The notes under the pieces: generated by a model | Database searches by the model: none | What the model was told of the DNA's origin: nothing | Seen by the model: the letters and a program-made list of their open reading frames with translations, nothing else | Shown: positions 1 through 9,207 of the stretch, piece after piece | Numbering within the stretch: position 1 is the stretch's first letter | Layout of the letters: every line of letters starts with the position of its first letter | Assembly: GCA_947456185.1 (NCBI GenBank) | Contig: CANGPW010000005.1 | Location: 1-58,897 of the forward strand | Reading direction: 5' to 3' | From: Bacteroidota bacterium | GTDB lineage: Bacteria; Bacteroidota; Bacteroidia; UKL13-3 | Length of the DNA: 58,897 nucleotides | Translations under genes and position numbers: made by a program

Positions 1-282
1 AAACAACAAATAGACGTAAGGAGTTTGGATTTAAGCAAAGAATTTCGCTCAAGTGGAAAATTAGTATTGCAAGATTTACCAATAAAAGAAGGGTTAGACA
101 AAGAAACTGCCAAAAAAGTAGTATCATTTATTAAAGACACAAAACTAAAAGTTCAAGCAAGTATCATGGACGATCAGGTTAGAGTAACAGCCAAGCAAAT
201 AGATGATTTACAAAACACCATGTCGGCTGTTAGAGGACATGATTTTGACGTTCCACTTCAATTTGATAACATGAGAAGCTAA
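1..282 (+). CDS. yajQ: YajQ family (DUF520) nucleotide-binding protein, C-terminal part
   Basis: Reading frame is open from base 1, so the gene begins left of the window; the ORF-track start at base 25 (TTG) is only an internal codon. The end matches the second half of YajQ proteins: a lysine-rich helix FIKDTKLKVQASI, then VRVTAKQIDDLQ and the closing block FDVPLQFDNMRS. YajQ proteins are about 160 residues and some family members bind cyclic di-GMP; that activity is family knowledge, not visible here. The gene runs convergent to the M36 protease with a shared hairpin terminator between them. Confidence 0.9.
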   Translation, partial: KQQIDVRSLDLSKEFRSSGKLVLQDLPIKEGLDKETAKKVVSFIKDTKLKVQASIMDDQVRVTAKQIDDLQNTMSAVRGHDFDVPLQFDNMRS

Positions 283-368
283 CGGATTTTGGATGTTGTC
301 CCGATGCATCGGAATTGAATGTTGGATGTTTTAATTGAAAACAGTATTGAATAATGAATTATTAAAAA

Positions 369-402
369 AAAAGTCCGTTTGTAAATGCAACCGGACTTTT
401 TT
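369..402. terminator. Bidirectional rho-independent terminator
   Basis: AAAAGTCCG and CGGACTTTT form a stem around a 14-nt loop that can itself pair TTG/CAA. It is flanked by an A run on the left and a T run on the right, so it can serve both the plus-strand yajQ and the minus-strand protease gene. Just before it, at about 288-323, lie a GATGTTG/GAATGTTGGATGTT repeat and a CCGATGCATCGG palindrome that recur near 49.6-49.9 kb. Confidence 0.8.
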
Positions 403-420
403 TTCTAATTTATTATAAAA

Positions 421-2982
421 TTATTCTAAAATAATTTTCTTAGTAATGCTTCCATTATCTGATTTAATATTCAAGAAATAAATACCTGCATTTAAATTAG
501 TAGCATCAAACTCAGCTAAATTTTCATTGATAGTTTTAGCTAAAATTGATAATTTTTTTCCACTTATATCTACTAAATTAAATTCCACATTTTGTAAATT
601 ATAATTTGCATTTATACTGAATTTACCTTTACTAGGATTTGGAAAAATATCAATTGATTGTTGATTTATAACATCATTGATTGAAATAGTTAATTCCGCG
701 GGTAATTTAAATCCATTTTTACCATCTGAACGAGATGTGGCTAAACCTTGAGATGCATCCGCCCCCATTCCTCTTCTGGCAAAAGCTTTCCAAAGTAATA
801 ATTTATTTGAACCTCCATTTAAAATTGAATCAGCTAATATTACAGCATTTCTTGCATCCATAAAACCAGGATTACAAGGTTGTAATTTTAAACCTTCGAC
901 TACTAATTGTAGGGTTTTATTATTACCTCCTGTTCCTGTATACATATTTTCATCAAAACCGTATTTGTCAATCATGTCTAAATAAATATCGTATAATGCA
1001 CTACACCAAACAAAACCAACACCATGAGGAATACTAAGTGTTTTTATACTTTCATAAGTAACAGGATTGGTAATCATACTTCTTGCATATTTATAAGGTC
1101 GAATTCCTAAACCTGAAGTATCTTCTCCAATTAAATGAGTTCCCACTCCTCTGCCAGCTAATGTTGTTTCATATGGTTTTGAAGTTAAAACCAAGGCAAA
1201 AAAATCGCTCCAACCCTCACCTGCTTGTTCTTGATTGGTTAAACATGATGAATTTCCCGCACCACCAGTTAATCGAGTTGAAATTCCATGACCATATTCG
1301 TGTGCAATTACCCCATTGTCTAAATCGCTGTCATAAATTCTTTTAGTTGATGCAACGCTAGAATCAAATAAACTTACATTTAATCCAATAGTGTCTAGTT
1401 TAAATTTATCACCATCGGCTTTTGCAATCATCAATGAAGGAATTGTTATACCAGCAGAAGAACCAGTCATGGCAAATGCACCGTTTGCAGAACTGTTTAT
1501 AATAACAGCAGCAATGGCTCCCGCATTTTGAGCATTTAATATTTTAGTAGCATAAGTGCAATTAGTTCCTCCCCTAGTAATTAGAGCAATTTTACCTGCT
1601 AATGCAGCACTATTTACTAAAGTAGAACAACCCAAAGTTGGATTTATTGTTCCATCATTTACCAAAACCATATTGGCAGTGATAGGAACTAAACTTAATT
1701 TAGGACTAAAGGTTGCCAAAATTCCACCATATTTTTTTGCAATTGGCGAAGGTGAGTTTACCTCTAAAATATTAGAAACAGCAGCAGTTGGAACTCCCCA
1801 CAAATACATTTGCATTCTTGAATTCATTCCGTCAACTGGAGTTGCAAAGTTTGCATTATCGGTACCGCTACCATCTTGAGCATCGGCATTTACATAATCA
1901 TTACCAAGTCCTAAACCTGTATAATTTTTTTGTTGAAAATTACCACTTTCCTCATCAAAACCATAATTATTAAAAACATCGTGCATGGTATTATTCCAAA
2001 AAAATAAATTTGTAATTGCAGCGCTTAAATTAGGACGAGGACCAGCATCTAAACCATAAGGAAAATCAAAAATTAAATCATTTCCACCATTTGGCGAAAA
2101 ACCAGTTGTTCCGTTAGAACCTAGCGTATCTTCTTTTGCCCAAACATTGTTACCACGTGTTATTGTATAATCTGCTCCATCAATTGCATCAGTATCATGC
2201 CAACCATATGGCGAAGCATTGATATCATTGGCGTTAGAAACTAATTGCCTATTTCCTCTTGCCGGACTTTCCATAGGAATAGGATATACATTGTAAGATC
2301 CGGCTGGGCTAGTTTTACCTATAGAATTGTTATCTTCAAATTCAAAATAATAAGGTTTATTAATATTTGATGCTGTCATGTTTTCAGCATTACATTTGGT
2401 TGTATAATTATTTTTTTCAATGATAGAACCGTCTTGCGCATCTATAATTAAATTTAACCAATCATTGGTCTCATCATTTAATACTTCTATTTCCCATGCA
2501 GCAAACAATTGATTGTTTTTTTCATAAAAAACAGGTTTACCATTTATTGCTTCACTTGAAACATTTTTATCAACTATTTTAAAATTAGCATTGCTTGGTA
2601 AAGCAGATTTATTTAACACATTTTTTACAATTTTTGCTTCAGTTAAAGCAATATTCAATGCAGTAGATGCATCTATTTTTAAAGCATTTGCTATTACAAC
2701 ATTACTTTTTAAAGCAATGTTTTTAGAAATAATATTCCCATTTTTATCAATGTGAATGCTACTTTGGGTGTTAAAAACCTCGTTACCATTTACTACTTGT
2801 TTAAAATAAATATGTGTAATTCCTGTTTTTTTATCTAATGATGAACTATTAACAATAACTTCAGATTCAGTTACGTTAGGAAATCCATTTTTATTAAGTT
2901 GCTGAACTACGTCAATATGAGCGTTCTGAGCATATGAAACTGCGCTTATTGAAAGCAAAAATGCTGTGAAAATTCTCTTCAT
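421..2982 (-). CDS. Secreted M36 (fungalysin-type) zinc metalloprotease with PA domain and T9SS sorting signal
   Basis: Extracellular zinc endopeptidase. A signal peptide (MKRIFTAFLLSISAVSYAQ) is followed by an FTP-type propeptide, a fungalysin catalytic region containing HEYGH at about residues 561-565 and the downstream GEGWSDFF block that supplies the third zinc ligand, a PA-like insertion (about 400-550; GKIALITRGGTNC) and a C-terminal type A Por-secretion domain (IDIFPNPSKGKF ... GIYFLNI). The ATG at 2982 is preferred over the track start at 3003 because the promoter -7 element lies at 3001-3008. Likely exported across the outer membrane by the type IX system. Single gene, divergent from trpS. 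Confidence 0.93.
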   Translation of the reverse strand: MKRIFTAFLLSISAVSYAQNAHIDVVQQLNKNGFPNVTESEVIVNSSSLDKKTGITHIYFKQVVNGNEVFNTQSSIHIDKNGNIISKNIALKSNVVIANALKIDASTALNIALTEAKIVKNVLNKSALPSNANFKIVDKNVSSEAINGKPVFYEKNNQLFAAWEIEVLNDETNDWLNLIIDAQDGSIIEKNNYTTKCNAENMTASNINKPYYFEFEDNNSIGKTSPAGSYNVYPIPMESPARGNRQLVSNANDINASPYGWHDTDAIDGADYTITRGNNVWAKEDTLGSNGTTGFSPNGGNDLIFDFPYGLDAGPRPNLSAAITNLFFWNNTMHDVFNNYGFDEESGNFQQKNYTGLGLGNDYVNADAQDGSGTDNANFATPVDGMNSRMQMYLWGVPTAAVSNILEVNSPSPIAKKYGGILATFSPKLSLVPITANMVLVNDGTINPTLGCSTLVNSAALAGKIALITRGGTNCTYATKILNAQNAGAIAAVIINSSANGAFAMTGSSAGITIPSLMIAKADGDKFKLDTIGLNVSLFDSSVASTKRIYDSDLDNGVIAHEYGHGISTRLTGGAGNSSCLTNQEQAGEGWSDFFALVLTSKPYETTLAGRGVGTHLIGEDTSGLGIRPYKYARSMITNPVTYESIKTLSIPHGVGFVWCSALYDIYLDMIDKYGFDENMYTGTGGNNKTLQLVVEGLKLQPCNPGFMDARNAVILADSILNGGSNKLLLWKAFARRGMGADASQGLATSRSDGKNGFKLPAELTISINDVINQQSIDIFPNPSKGKFSINANYNLQNVEFNLVDISGKKLSILAKTINENLAEFDATNLNAGIYFLNIKSDNGSITKKIILE

Positions 2983-3000
2983 TTGGTTTTTATTTATTAC

Positions 3001-3029
3001 CAAATATATAATAAGTTTTTAAAAAACAA
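3001..3029 (-). promoter_or_regulatory. Bacteroidota promoter for the M36 protease
   Basis: Read on the minus strand: TTG, 18 nt, then TATATTTG, matching the Bacteroidota TTG-N19-TAnnTTTG consensus except for a one-base-shorter spacer. The expected start of transcription is near 2997, which rules out translation starting at 3003. Confidence 0.6.
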
Positions 3030-3047
3030 TGCCTTACATAAATACGA

Positions 3048-3077
3048 TTGTAGTTTGTGTATTTAAAAGTTATTTTG
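3048..3077 (+). promoter_or_regulatory. Bacteroidota promoter for trpS
   Basis: TTG at 3048-3050, a 19-nt spacer and TTATTTTG at 3070-3077 (one mismatch to TAnnTTTG). It sits about 20 nt upstream of the trpS start codon. No T-box or tryptophan leader peptide is visible in the short leader. Confidence 0.5.
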
Positions 3078-3098
3078 CAACCAATATTTTTAAAATAA

Positions 3099-4103
3099 AT
3101 GAATAAAGAAATAGTAGTTAGCGGAATAAGACCAACTGGAAATTTACATTTAGGAAATTACATGGGTGCTGTAAAAAATTTTATAAAAATGCAGTATGAA
3201 TATAACTGTTATTTTTTTATAGCCGATTTTCATTCCCTAACAACTCATCCTAATCCTAAGGATTTACATCAAAATGTAAAGCAGGTTTTAGCTGAATACA
3301 TTGCATGTGGTATTGATCCCGAAGCATGTACTATATATATTCAAAGTGATTTACCTGAAATAGCTGAGTTGTACTTATTATTAAATATGCATGCTTATAA
3401 AGGTGAATTGGAAAGAGTAACTTCATTTAAAGAAAAAGCAAAATCACATCCTAATAATATCAATGCGGGTTTATTAACCTATCCAGTTTTAATGGCTGCC
3501 GATATATTGATACACAAAGCGCTAAAAGTGCCAGTAGGTAAAGACCAAGAACAACATTTGGAAATGGCTAGAACTTTTGGAAATAGGTTCAATAGAATTT
3601 ATAATAATGTGTTGTTTCCTGAACCACAAGCATTTAATTATGGCAATCAATTAGTAAAAGTTCCAGGACTACAAGGAGGCGGAAAAATGAGTAAAAGTGA
3701 TGGAGATAATACTGTTATCAATTTAAATGATGATGATGCAACTGTTAGAAAAAAAATAATGAAAGCGGTGAGCGATGTTTCACCATTAGAACCAAACTCC
3801 ACTCCTAGCCAAGCTGTTCAAAATTTATTTGATTTAATGACATTGGTTTCTAGCCAAGAAGTAATAAATTATTATAAAACAACATTTGCAGATTGTAGCA
3901 TTCGTTATGGCGATTTAAAAAAACAACTTGCAGAAGACATGTCTACGTTTATTTCTCCAATTAAGCAAAGAATAGATGAAATAAGTGGCAATGATGAAAT
4001 GCTAGGGAAAATAGCTAAAATGGGCGCGGAAAAAGCCAGAGACAGTGCAAGCAAAACCATTGCTACCGCAAGAGAAATGATCGGTTTTACAAAATTTTAT
4101 TAG
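3099..4103 (+). CDS. trpS: Tryptophan--tRNA ligase
   Basis: Class I aminoacyl-tRNA synthetase that charges tRNA-Trp in the cytoplasm. The HIGH-like motif is GNLHLGNYMG (about residues 14-23) and the KMSKS loop is GGGKMSKSDGD (about 195-205). Length 334 aa is normal for bacterial TrpRS. The Rossmann block KVPVGKDQEQHLEMARTFG is typical of the family. First gene of a plus-strand run (trpS, ribF, pyrR, pyrB). Confidence 0.97.
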   Translation: MNKEIVVSGIRPTGNLHLGNYMGAVKNFIKMQYEYNCYFFIADFHSLTTHPNPKDLHQNVKQVLAEYIACGIDPEACTIYIQSDLPEIAELYLLLNMHAYKGELERVTSFKEKAKSHPNNINAGLLTYPVLMAADILIHKALKVPVGKDQEQHLEMARTFGNRFNRIYNNVLFPEPQAFNYGNQLVKVPGLQGGGKMSKSDGDNTVINLNDDDATVRKKIMKAVSDVSPLEPNSTPSQAVQNLFDLMTLVSSQEVINYYKTTFADCSIRYGDLKKQLAEDMSTFISPIKQRIDEISGNDEMLGKIAKMGAEKARDSASKTIATAREMIGFTKFY

Positions 4104-4139
4104 GGTAAATTTTAATTATTTAAAAACATTTATCTTAGT

Positions 4140-5087
4140 ATGAAAGTACATTATAACATTGATGAAATTCCAACAATAAAAAATGCCATTGTTAGTCAAG
4201 GTACTTTTGATGGTGTTCATTTGGCTCATAAAAAAATAATTGAACGCTTAAAACAAATTGCTTCTATTAAAAATGGAGAAACAGTAATAATTACATTTGA
4301 GCCACATCCTAGAATAGTGCTTTTGCCACTTGACCATGGTTTACAATTGTTAAGTACTTTAAATGAAAAAATAAATTTATTAGAAAAAGTAGGAATTGAC
4401 CATTTAATTATTCTACCATTTACTAAGGAGTTTTCACGCTTAAGTTCGGAACAATTTATCAGAAATATATTAGTTAATAAAATAAAAACCAATACTTTAG
4501 TAATTGGATACGACCATAGATTTGGAAAAAACAGGGAAGGTTCGTTCGAGCATTTAAAAAATTCTGCATCACTTTATGAATTTGAAGTGGAGGAAATTCC
4601 AGAACAAGATATAGATGATATAGCTGTAAGTTCAACTAAAATTAGACAAGCACTGTTAAATAACGATATTCAAACTGCTCAAAAATACTTGGGAAATAGT
4701 TATAGTTTGGAAGGAAATGTAATTAAAGGAAAGCAATTAGGAAGAACAATTGGTTATCCAACTGCCAATATTGAAGTAGAAAATTCGTATAAACTAATAC
4801 CACAAGACGGGGTTTACGCAGTTTGGGTTTGGTATAATAAAGCACGATTTGGCGGCATGTTAAATATTGGTAATAACCCCACAATAAAGGATAAAGGAAG
4901 AAGCATTGAGGTAAATATTTTTAATTTTGAAAAGGAAATATATACTGAAAATTTAAAAATAGAATTTGTTAGTAAACTTCGAAATGAAGTGAAATTTGAT
5001 GGCTTAGATGCACTAAAAAATCAATTGCATTTAGACAAACAAAATGCCCAAGCAATACTGAATAAAATTGGAGTTGCAATTATTTAA
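4140..5087 (+). CDS. ribF: Bifunctional riboflavin kinase / FAD synthetase
   Basis: Makes FMN from riboflavin and then FAD. The N-terminal adenylyltransferase half shows the nucleotidyltransferase motif GTFDGVHLAHKKII (about residues 21-34), and GYDHRFGKNREG and SSTKIRQAL further on. The C-terminal flavokinase half (about 185-310) shows GKQLGRTIGYPTANI and the NIGNNPT block. Full length at 315 aa. It starts 36 nt after trpS, so co-transcription is likely. Confidence 0.96.
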   Translation: MKVHYNIDEIPTIKNAIVSQGTFDGVHLAHKKIIERLKQIASIKNGETVIITFEPHPRIVLLPLDHGLQLLSTLNEKINLLEKVGIDHLIILPFTKEFSRLSSEQFIRNILVNKIKTNTLVIGYDHRFGKNREGSFEHLKNSASLYEFEVEEIPEQDIDDIAVSSTKIRQALLNNDIQTAQKYLGNSYSLEGNVIKGKQLGRTIGYPTANIEVENSYKLIPQDGVYAVWVWYNKARFGGMLNIGNNPTIKDKGRSIEVNIFNFEKEIYTENLKIEFVSKLRNEVKFDGLDALKNQLHLDKQNAQAILNKIGVAII

Positions 5088-5180
5088 TATAAATTGTGCA
5101 AATTTGCAATGAAAGTCTGCTACTTTTAAAAAATTAAAAAGTAGTTTGAAAATACAAATAAGTGAAATTGGAAAACACCA

Positions 5181-5720
5181 ATGAACAGTAAAATTATACT
5201 TGAAAAAAAACAATTTAGCATTGTAATAGATAGGCTTTGTTATGAGCTTATTGAAAAACATGGATCATTTGAAAACACTGCCATTATTGGGCTTCAACCT
5301 CGAGGAACATTTTTTGCAAGAAGAATTTTAAAGCGTTTGGTTGAAATAACTGAAAACGAAAAATTACTTTATGGCGAATTAGATATTTCATTTTACAGAG
5401 ATGATTTTAGACGTGGAAAAGTACAAATAGTTCCCAATGCCATGAAAATAAATTTTACAGTTGAAAGCAAAAAAGTGGTATTGATTGACGATGTACTTTA
5501 TACAGGTAGAAGTATTCGTTCTGCTTTGGATGCTTTAGTTGATTTTGGAAGACCAGAAAAAGTAGAGTTAATGGTTTTAATTGACAGGCGTTTTAGCCGC
5601 CATTTACCAATTCAACCCGATTACACGGGAATAACAGTAGATACAAGGGCAAACGACAAGGTGAAAGTGGAATGGAAAGAAAATAGTAAAGCAGATGTTG
5701 CATCAATAATAAGTAATTAA
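5181..5720 (+). CDS. pyrR: Pyrimidine operon regulator / uracil phosphoribosyltransferase PyrR
   Basis: Phosphoribosyltransferase-fold protein with the PRPP-binding loop VVLIDDVLYTGRSIRSAL at about residues 97-114, followed by the PyrR-typical VELMVLIDRRFSRHLPIQPDYTG. In Firmicutes PyrR binds pyr mRNA; here it lies 4 nt upstream of pyrB, so a link to pyrimidine synthesis is certain from context. I see no clear antiterminator/terminator pair in the 93-nt leader, so its mode of action in this organism is open. UPRT activity is possible. Confidence 0.95.
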   Translation: MNSKIILEKKQFSIVIDRLCYELIEKHGSFENTAIIGLQPRGTFFARRILKRLVEITENEKLLYGELDISFYRDDFRRGKVQIVPNAMKINFTVESKKVVLIDDVLYTGRSIRSALDALVDFGRPEKVELMVLIDRRFSRHLPIQPDYTGITVDTRANDKVKVEWKENSKADVASIISN

Positions 5721-5724
5721 TTCA

Positions 5725-6651
5725 ATGAAACAATTTACACAAAAGCATTTACTTGGCATAAAAGACATTACTGTAGACGATATAGAATTGATATTTGAAA
5801 CAGCCGATGGTTTTAAAACTGTTATCAATAGACCCATTAAAAAAGTTCCTTCATTGCGCGATGTAACCATTGCAAATATCTTTTTTGAAAACTCTACTCG
5901 CACAAGAATTTCATTTGAATTGGCACAAAAAAGATTGAGTGCAGATACTGTAAATTTTGCTGCATCCTCTTCATCTGTTTCAAAAGGCGAAACATTAATT
6001 GACACCGTAAATAATATTTTGGCCATGAAAGTTGACATGGTAGTAATGCGCCATCCTGCTCCAGGAGCCGCTATTTTCTTATCACAACACATCAATGCTA
6101 ATATCATCAATGCTGGTGATGGAACCCATGAGCATCCAACGCAAGCTTTGCTTGATGCATTTTCAATACGAGAAAAATTTGGAAATGTAAATGGCAAAAA
6201 AGTGGTAATAGTAGGTGACATTTTACATTCACGGGTGGCCATTTCAAATATCATTTGTTTGAAAAAATTAGGAGCTGAAGTAATGGTTTGCGGACCTACC
6301 ACTTTAATTCCAAAACACATAGAAAGCTTAGGTGTAAAAGTAGAAACAGACTTGATGAAAGCCCTTAATTGGTGTGATGTGGCCAATATGTTACGCATTC
6401 AATTAGAACGTCAAGATATTAAATACTTCCCTTCATTGCGAGAATACAGCATGCTTTATGGTTTAGATAAAAAACGCTTAGATTCATTGGATAAAGAAAT
6501 TGTAGTAATGCATCCAGGACCTATTAACAGAGGCGTAGAAATTACCAGTGATGTAGCCGATAGCAAACATGCTATTATTTTAGACCAAGTAGAAAATGGC
6601 GTAGCCATTAGAATGGCTGTAATGTATTTATTGGCAAGCCAACAATCATAA
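5725..6651 (+). CDS. pyrB: Aspartate carbamoyltransferase catalytic subunit
   Basis: Condenses carbamoyl phosphate and aspartate in de novo pyrimidine synthesis. The carbamoyl-phosphate motif FFENSTRTRISFE (about residues 52-64) and HPTQALLDAF (about 136-145) are intact, as is HPGPINRGVEI near the C-terminus. 308 aa is the standard catalytic chain length. No pyrI regulatory chain follows; the next gene is on the other strand. Starts 4 nt after pyrR and is certainly co-transcribed. Confidence 0.97.
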   Translation: MKQFTQKHLLGIKDITVDDIELIFETADGFKTVINRPIKKVPSLRDVTIANIFFENSTRTRISFELAQKRLSADTVNFAASSSSVSKGETLIDTVNNILAMKVDMVVMRHPAPGAAIFLSQHINANIINAGDGTHEHPTQALLDAFSIREKFGNVNGKKVVIVGDILHSRVAISNIICLKKLGAEVMVCGPTTLIPKHIESLGVKVETDLMKALNWCDVANMLRIQLERQDIKYFPSLREYSMLYGLDKKRLDSLDKEIVVMHPGPINRGVEITSDVADSKHAIILDQVENGVAIRMAVMYLLASQQS

Positions 6652-6683
6652 GAGATTATTTCTTAAGCAAAATAAATCGAAAC

Positions 6684-7409
6684 TTACTTCGCAAAAACTA
6701 CCACCAAAGCAAAGAAAACGCCAATTAAAACAGCATAAGTTTTGAGTTTTGAGAATTGATGGTGTTCCGATGATTCAAACAAAATGGTAGTAGAAATGTG
6801 TAAAAAAGTTCCAATTACAAATGCCATAAATTGATTAAAAACCAATTCAGGAACAGAATAATTTAAACTATAGCTCAGCATTGCTCCTATTGGCGAAGCC
6901 AAACAATAAAAAGTCATCAAAGCTATGATTACTTTATTGTTTAATTTTAAACCTTTTAAGATTATTGCCAAGGCAAAAGCTGCTGGAAATTCGTGCAATG
7001 CAATACCCACCAAAATAGAATAACTTATACTAGCATTGCTTTGAAAAAAAGCACCCAAAGGAATTCCTTCTAAAAATGTATGCAAGCACATACTGGCAAT
7101 AATGCCAAATGGAATGACATGTTTTTTAACTACATCGTGCAAGTGAAAATGGCCGTGTTCAATTCCTTTTGAATATTTTTCCATTAATATTTGAAACCAA
7201 AAACCTGCTAAAATAAACATGCCCGTATATTTATTTGAATTGGAATATACTTCTGGCATTAAACTTATAATAGTTATTGAAAACAAATAAGCACCCGCAA
7301 ACGATAACAATAATTTTAATTTATTTTCATCGTATTTATTAGAATACAATGCAGCCAAAGAACCTAAAAAAGGTGAAATAAATAGCAATCCTAAAAACAA
7401 AAAACACAT
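6684..7409 (-). CDS. ZIP family divalent metal transporter
   Basis: Inner-membrane protein with about eight hydrophobic segments in 241 aa. A His-rich cytoplasmic loop (GIEHGHFHLHD) follows TM3, and the two transport helices carry HTFLEGIPLG and ALHEFPAAFALA, the ZIP metal-binding signatures. It probably imports zinc or a related metal. Convergent with pyrB and close to the PAP2 gene transcribed in the same direction. Confidence 0.9.
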   Translation of the reverse strand: MCFLFLGLLFISPFLGSLAALYSNKYDENKLKLLLSFAGAYLFSITIISLMPEVYSNSNKYTGMFILAGFWFQILMEKYSKGIEHGHFHLHDVVKKHVIPFGIIASMCLHTFLEGIPLGAFFQSNASISYSILVGIALHEFPAAFALAIILKGLKLNNKVIIALMTFYCLASPIGAMLSYSLNYSVPELVFNQFMAFVIGTFLHISTTILFESSEHHQFSKLKTYAVLIGVFFALVVVFAK

Positions 7410-7436
7410 GATATAATATTTGATATAATGATTAAA

Positions 7437-8000
7437 TTAATTGGCAAGTTTAATAAATTTTAAGCTATACCGAGCAAATGCAGCACCGAATAAACTACCT
7501 ACCAAGGCGCCAAAAAACACATCGAGTGGATAATGAACGCCAACATATACTTGGGAAAATGCAATGGAAAAAGCCCAAAACAATGCAACAGGAATGACCC
7601 ATTTACCAACATGTTTAAAATAAAAAATAAAGAATAATGCCAAAGCAAAATGATTGGTTGCATGAGCTGAAATAAAGCTAAAACCATTACAACTTGGCAC
7701 CAAATGATGAACCAATCCTTGTAAATTTGGTTCGCTACAAGGCCTAATTCTCATAAAAGTATTTTTAACTAAATTAGCACTAAATTGATCAGAAACAGTA
7801 ATCATTAATGCAATCACCAACAATATTTTCCAAGTGTCGTTTTTGTAATTTGTATAGAAAAAATAAATGATAGCGGCATAAAAAATATACCAAGTGCTTT
7901 GATTACGAATAATTGGGCAAAGCCAATCCAAAAATGAATTAGCAAGCGTATTATTTACAAACAAAAACCACAACCTGTCGTATTGTAATATAGTTTCCAT
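7437..8000 (-). CDS. PAP2-family membrane phosphatase
   Basis: Phosphatidic acid phosphatase type 2 fold, 187 aa with several membrane segments. The three motifs are recognisable: KNTFMRIRP (KX6RP), SFISAHATNHFALA (PSGH variant with Ser-Ala-His) and SQVYVGVHYPLDVFFG (SRX5HX3D variant with Ser-Gln in place of Ser-Arg). Likely substrates are undecaprenyl pyrophosphate or phospholipid phosphates, inferred from the family only. It ends the run that begins with the methyltransferase 3 nt upstream. Confidence 0.9.
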   Translation of the reverse strand: METILQYDRLWFLFVNNTLANSFLDWLCPIIRNQSTWYIFYAAIIYFFYTNYKNDTWKILLVIALMITVSDQFSANLVKNTFMRIRPCSEPNLQGLVHHLVPSCNGFSFISAHATNHFALALFFIFYFKHVGKWVIPVALFWAFSIAFSQVYVGVHYPLDVFFGALVGSLFGAAFARYSLKFIKLAN

Positions 8001-8003
8001 GAA

Positions 8004-8741
8004 TTATACTTTTTGAGCTAAAAAAATCAATCTATCGCTGGTATTGGCTTCATAATTTTGAAGATGATAATTACCAAATACATTTAGAATTTTAAAACCA
8101 GTTTGCTCAAACAGTTTTTCAAAATCGGAAAGAGTTAGCAACTGAACTTCTTCTTGAAAATAGTAATTTTTATTATCAACGTCAAATGCTATTTGCTTAA
8201 TTACTTTTTGGTTTTCAATTACTTTTTTCAAATTAAATGTAACACCTTCAATGGTTTTTGTTTCAGTAATATTTTGTTGCAATTTTACCTTTTCAGCGTT
8301 CAAAAAATCAAGCAGTAAAATACCGTTAGGTTTTAAACAATGACGAAATTGATTCAACACTAGTTGATTTTCTTCATCCGATTTAAAATATCCAAAACTT
8401 GTAAATAAATTAAATGCATAATCAAAAACTGGATCTATGCATAAATTTCGTAAATCGGCTACTTCAAAATGCAAATTTTCATTTTCGAATTGCTTTGCAA
8501 AATCAATGCTATTGGCCGACAAATCAACACCTTTTAAGTTAAAACCTGCATTGTTTAAAAAAACAGAATGCCTTCCTTTGCCACAGGCTAAATCAACAAT
8601 GGTACTTCCTTCAGGTATTTTTAAAGCAGAAATTATGTTATTTAAAAAAAGTTCGGCTTCTGTTAAATCACGGTTTTTATATAAAATATGATAGTAAGGC
8701 GAATCAAACCAATCGGCAAACCATTCTTTGTTGTTATTCAT
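8004..8741 (-). CDS. Class I SAM-dependent methyltransferase
   Basis: Rossmann methyltransferase with motif I VDLACGKGRHSVFL and the following GVDLS acidic loop, then a middle strand FDYAFNLFTSFGYF and GILLLDFLN. The substrate is unknown. The ATG at 8741 (MNNNKEWFADWFDSPYY) is chosen over the TTG at 8765, which lies in a repeat. Sits 3 nt upstream of the PAP2 gene, so the two form an operon. Confidence 0.88.
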   Translation of the reverse strand: MNNNKEWFADWFDSPYYHILYKNRDLTEAELFLNNIISALKIPEGSTIVDLACGKGRHSVFLNNAGFNLKGVDLSANSIDFAKQFENENLHFEVADLRNLCIDPVFDYAFNLFTSFGYFKSDEENQLVLNQFRHCLKPNGILLLDFLNAEKVKLQQNITETKTIEGVTFNLKKVIENQKVIKQIAFDVDNKNYYFQEEVQLLTLSDFEKLFEQTGFKILNVFGNYHLQNYEANTSDRLIFLAQKV

Positions 8742-8749
8742 AAATTGGG

Positions 8750-8782
8750 TTGCAAATAAAGGCAAATATTTTCAATTGTAAT
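8750..8782 (+). repeat. 33-bp imperfect direct repeat, left copy, flanking HEPN-MNT module
   Basis: Contains CAAATAAA, then GCAAATATTTTCAAT, then GTAAT; 30 of 33 bases match the copy at 9754-9786 in the same orientation. Overlaps a small palindrome TTTCAATT-GT-AATTGAAA (8770-8787). The copies enclose the toxin-antitoxin pair. Confidence 0.6.
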
Positions 8783-8850
8783 TGAAATGTTTGAAGGTTA
8801 ATTTTCATTCCGTTGGCTGTAATTCAACTTTGCTCAATAAACCTGAACGA

Positions 8851-9207
8851 CTATTCTTTGGTTGATTTTTTATAATCAATATTTTGTTCATTCAACATCA
8901 TCATTGAATTACTGTACAAAACTTCATGTTGAAGCTGTATATTTTTATGGAAATATTCGGGTAGCCTAGCCCAATCAAATATTTCAACTATGATTGGAAT
9001 ATTACTTTCTTGAATCTTTTCTTCTAAATCTAAAAAAACATCAATGGGTAGTTTTTGTAACAATGGAGTGCGTATAACCAAGTCAAGGTCACTTCCTTCA
9101 TGAGCATTACCATTCACTCTACTACCATAAGCCCATACTTCAATAGGCGTTTGAATACTATCAAATATTGCAATTAACCGTTCCTTATCTTTAGCTCTCA
9201 GTATCAT
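8851..9207 (-). CDS. mntA: MntA-type minimal nucleotidyltransferase antitoxin
   Basis: 118-aa MNT-domain protein. It carries the full GSX10DXD signature as GSRVNGNAHEGSDLD (G28-S29 to D40/D42) and a third acidic residue in VEIFDW (about D79), so it looks catalytically intact. In the type VII HepT/MntA system the antitoxin AMPylates a tyrosine of the HEPN toxin; that mechanism is family knowledge. Its start overlaps the end of the HEPN gene by 17 nt, a toxin-first arrangement typical of the pair. Confidence 0.88.
   Translation of the reverse strand: MILRAKDKERLIAIFDSIQTPIEVWAYGSRVNGNAHEGSDLDLVIRTPLLQKLPIDVFLDLEEKIQESNIPIIVEIFDWARLPEYFHKNIQLQHEVLYSNSMMMLNEQNIDYKKSTKE

Noticed and set aside
5088-5180. 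PyrR-controlled attenuator in the pyrR leader
   Set aside because: No terminator/antiterminator pair is seen in the 93-nt leader.
5703-6398. 231-aa minus-strand ORF opposite pyrB
   Set aside because: Antisense shadow of pyrB; no family motif, and pyrB is complete.
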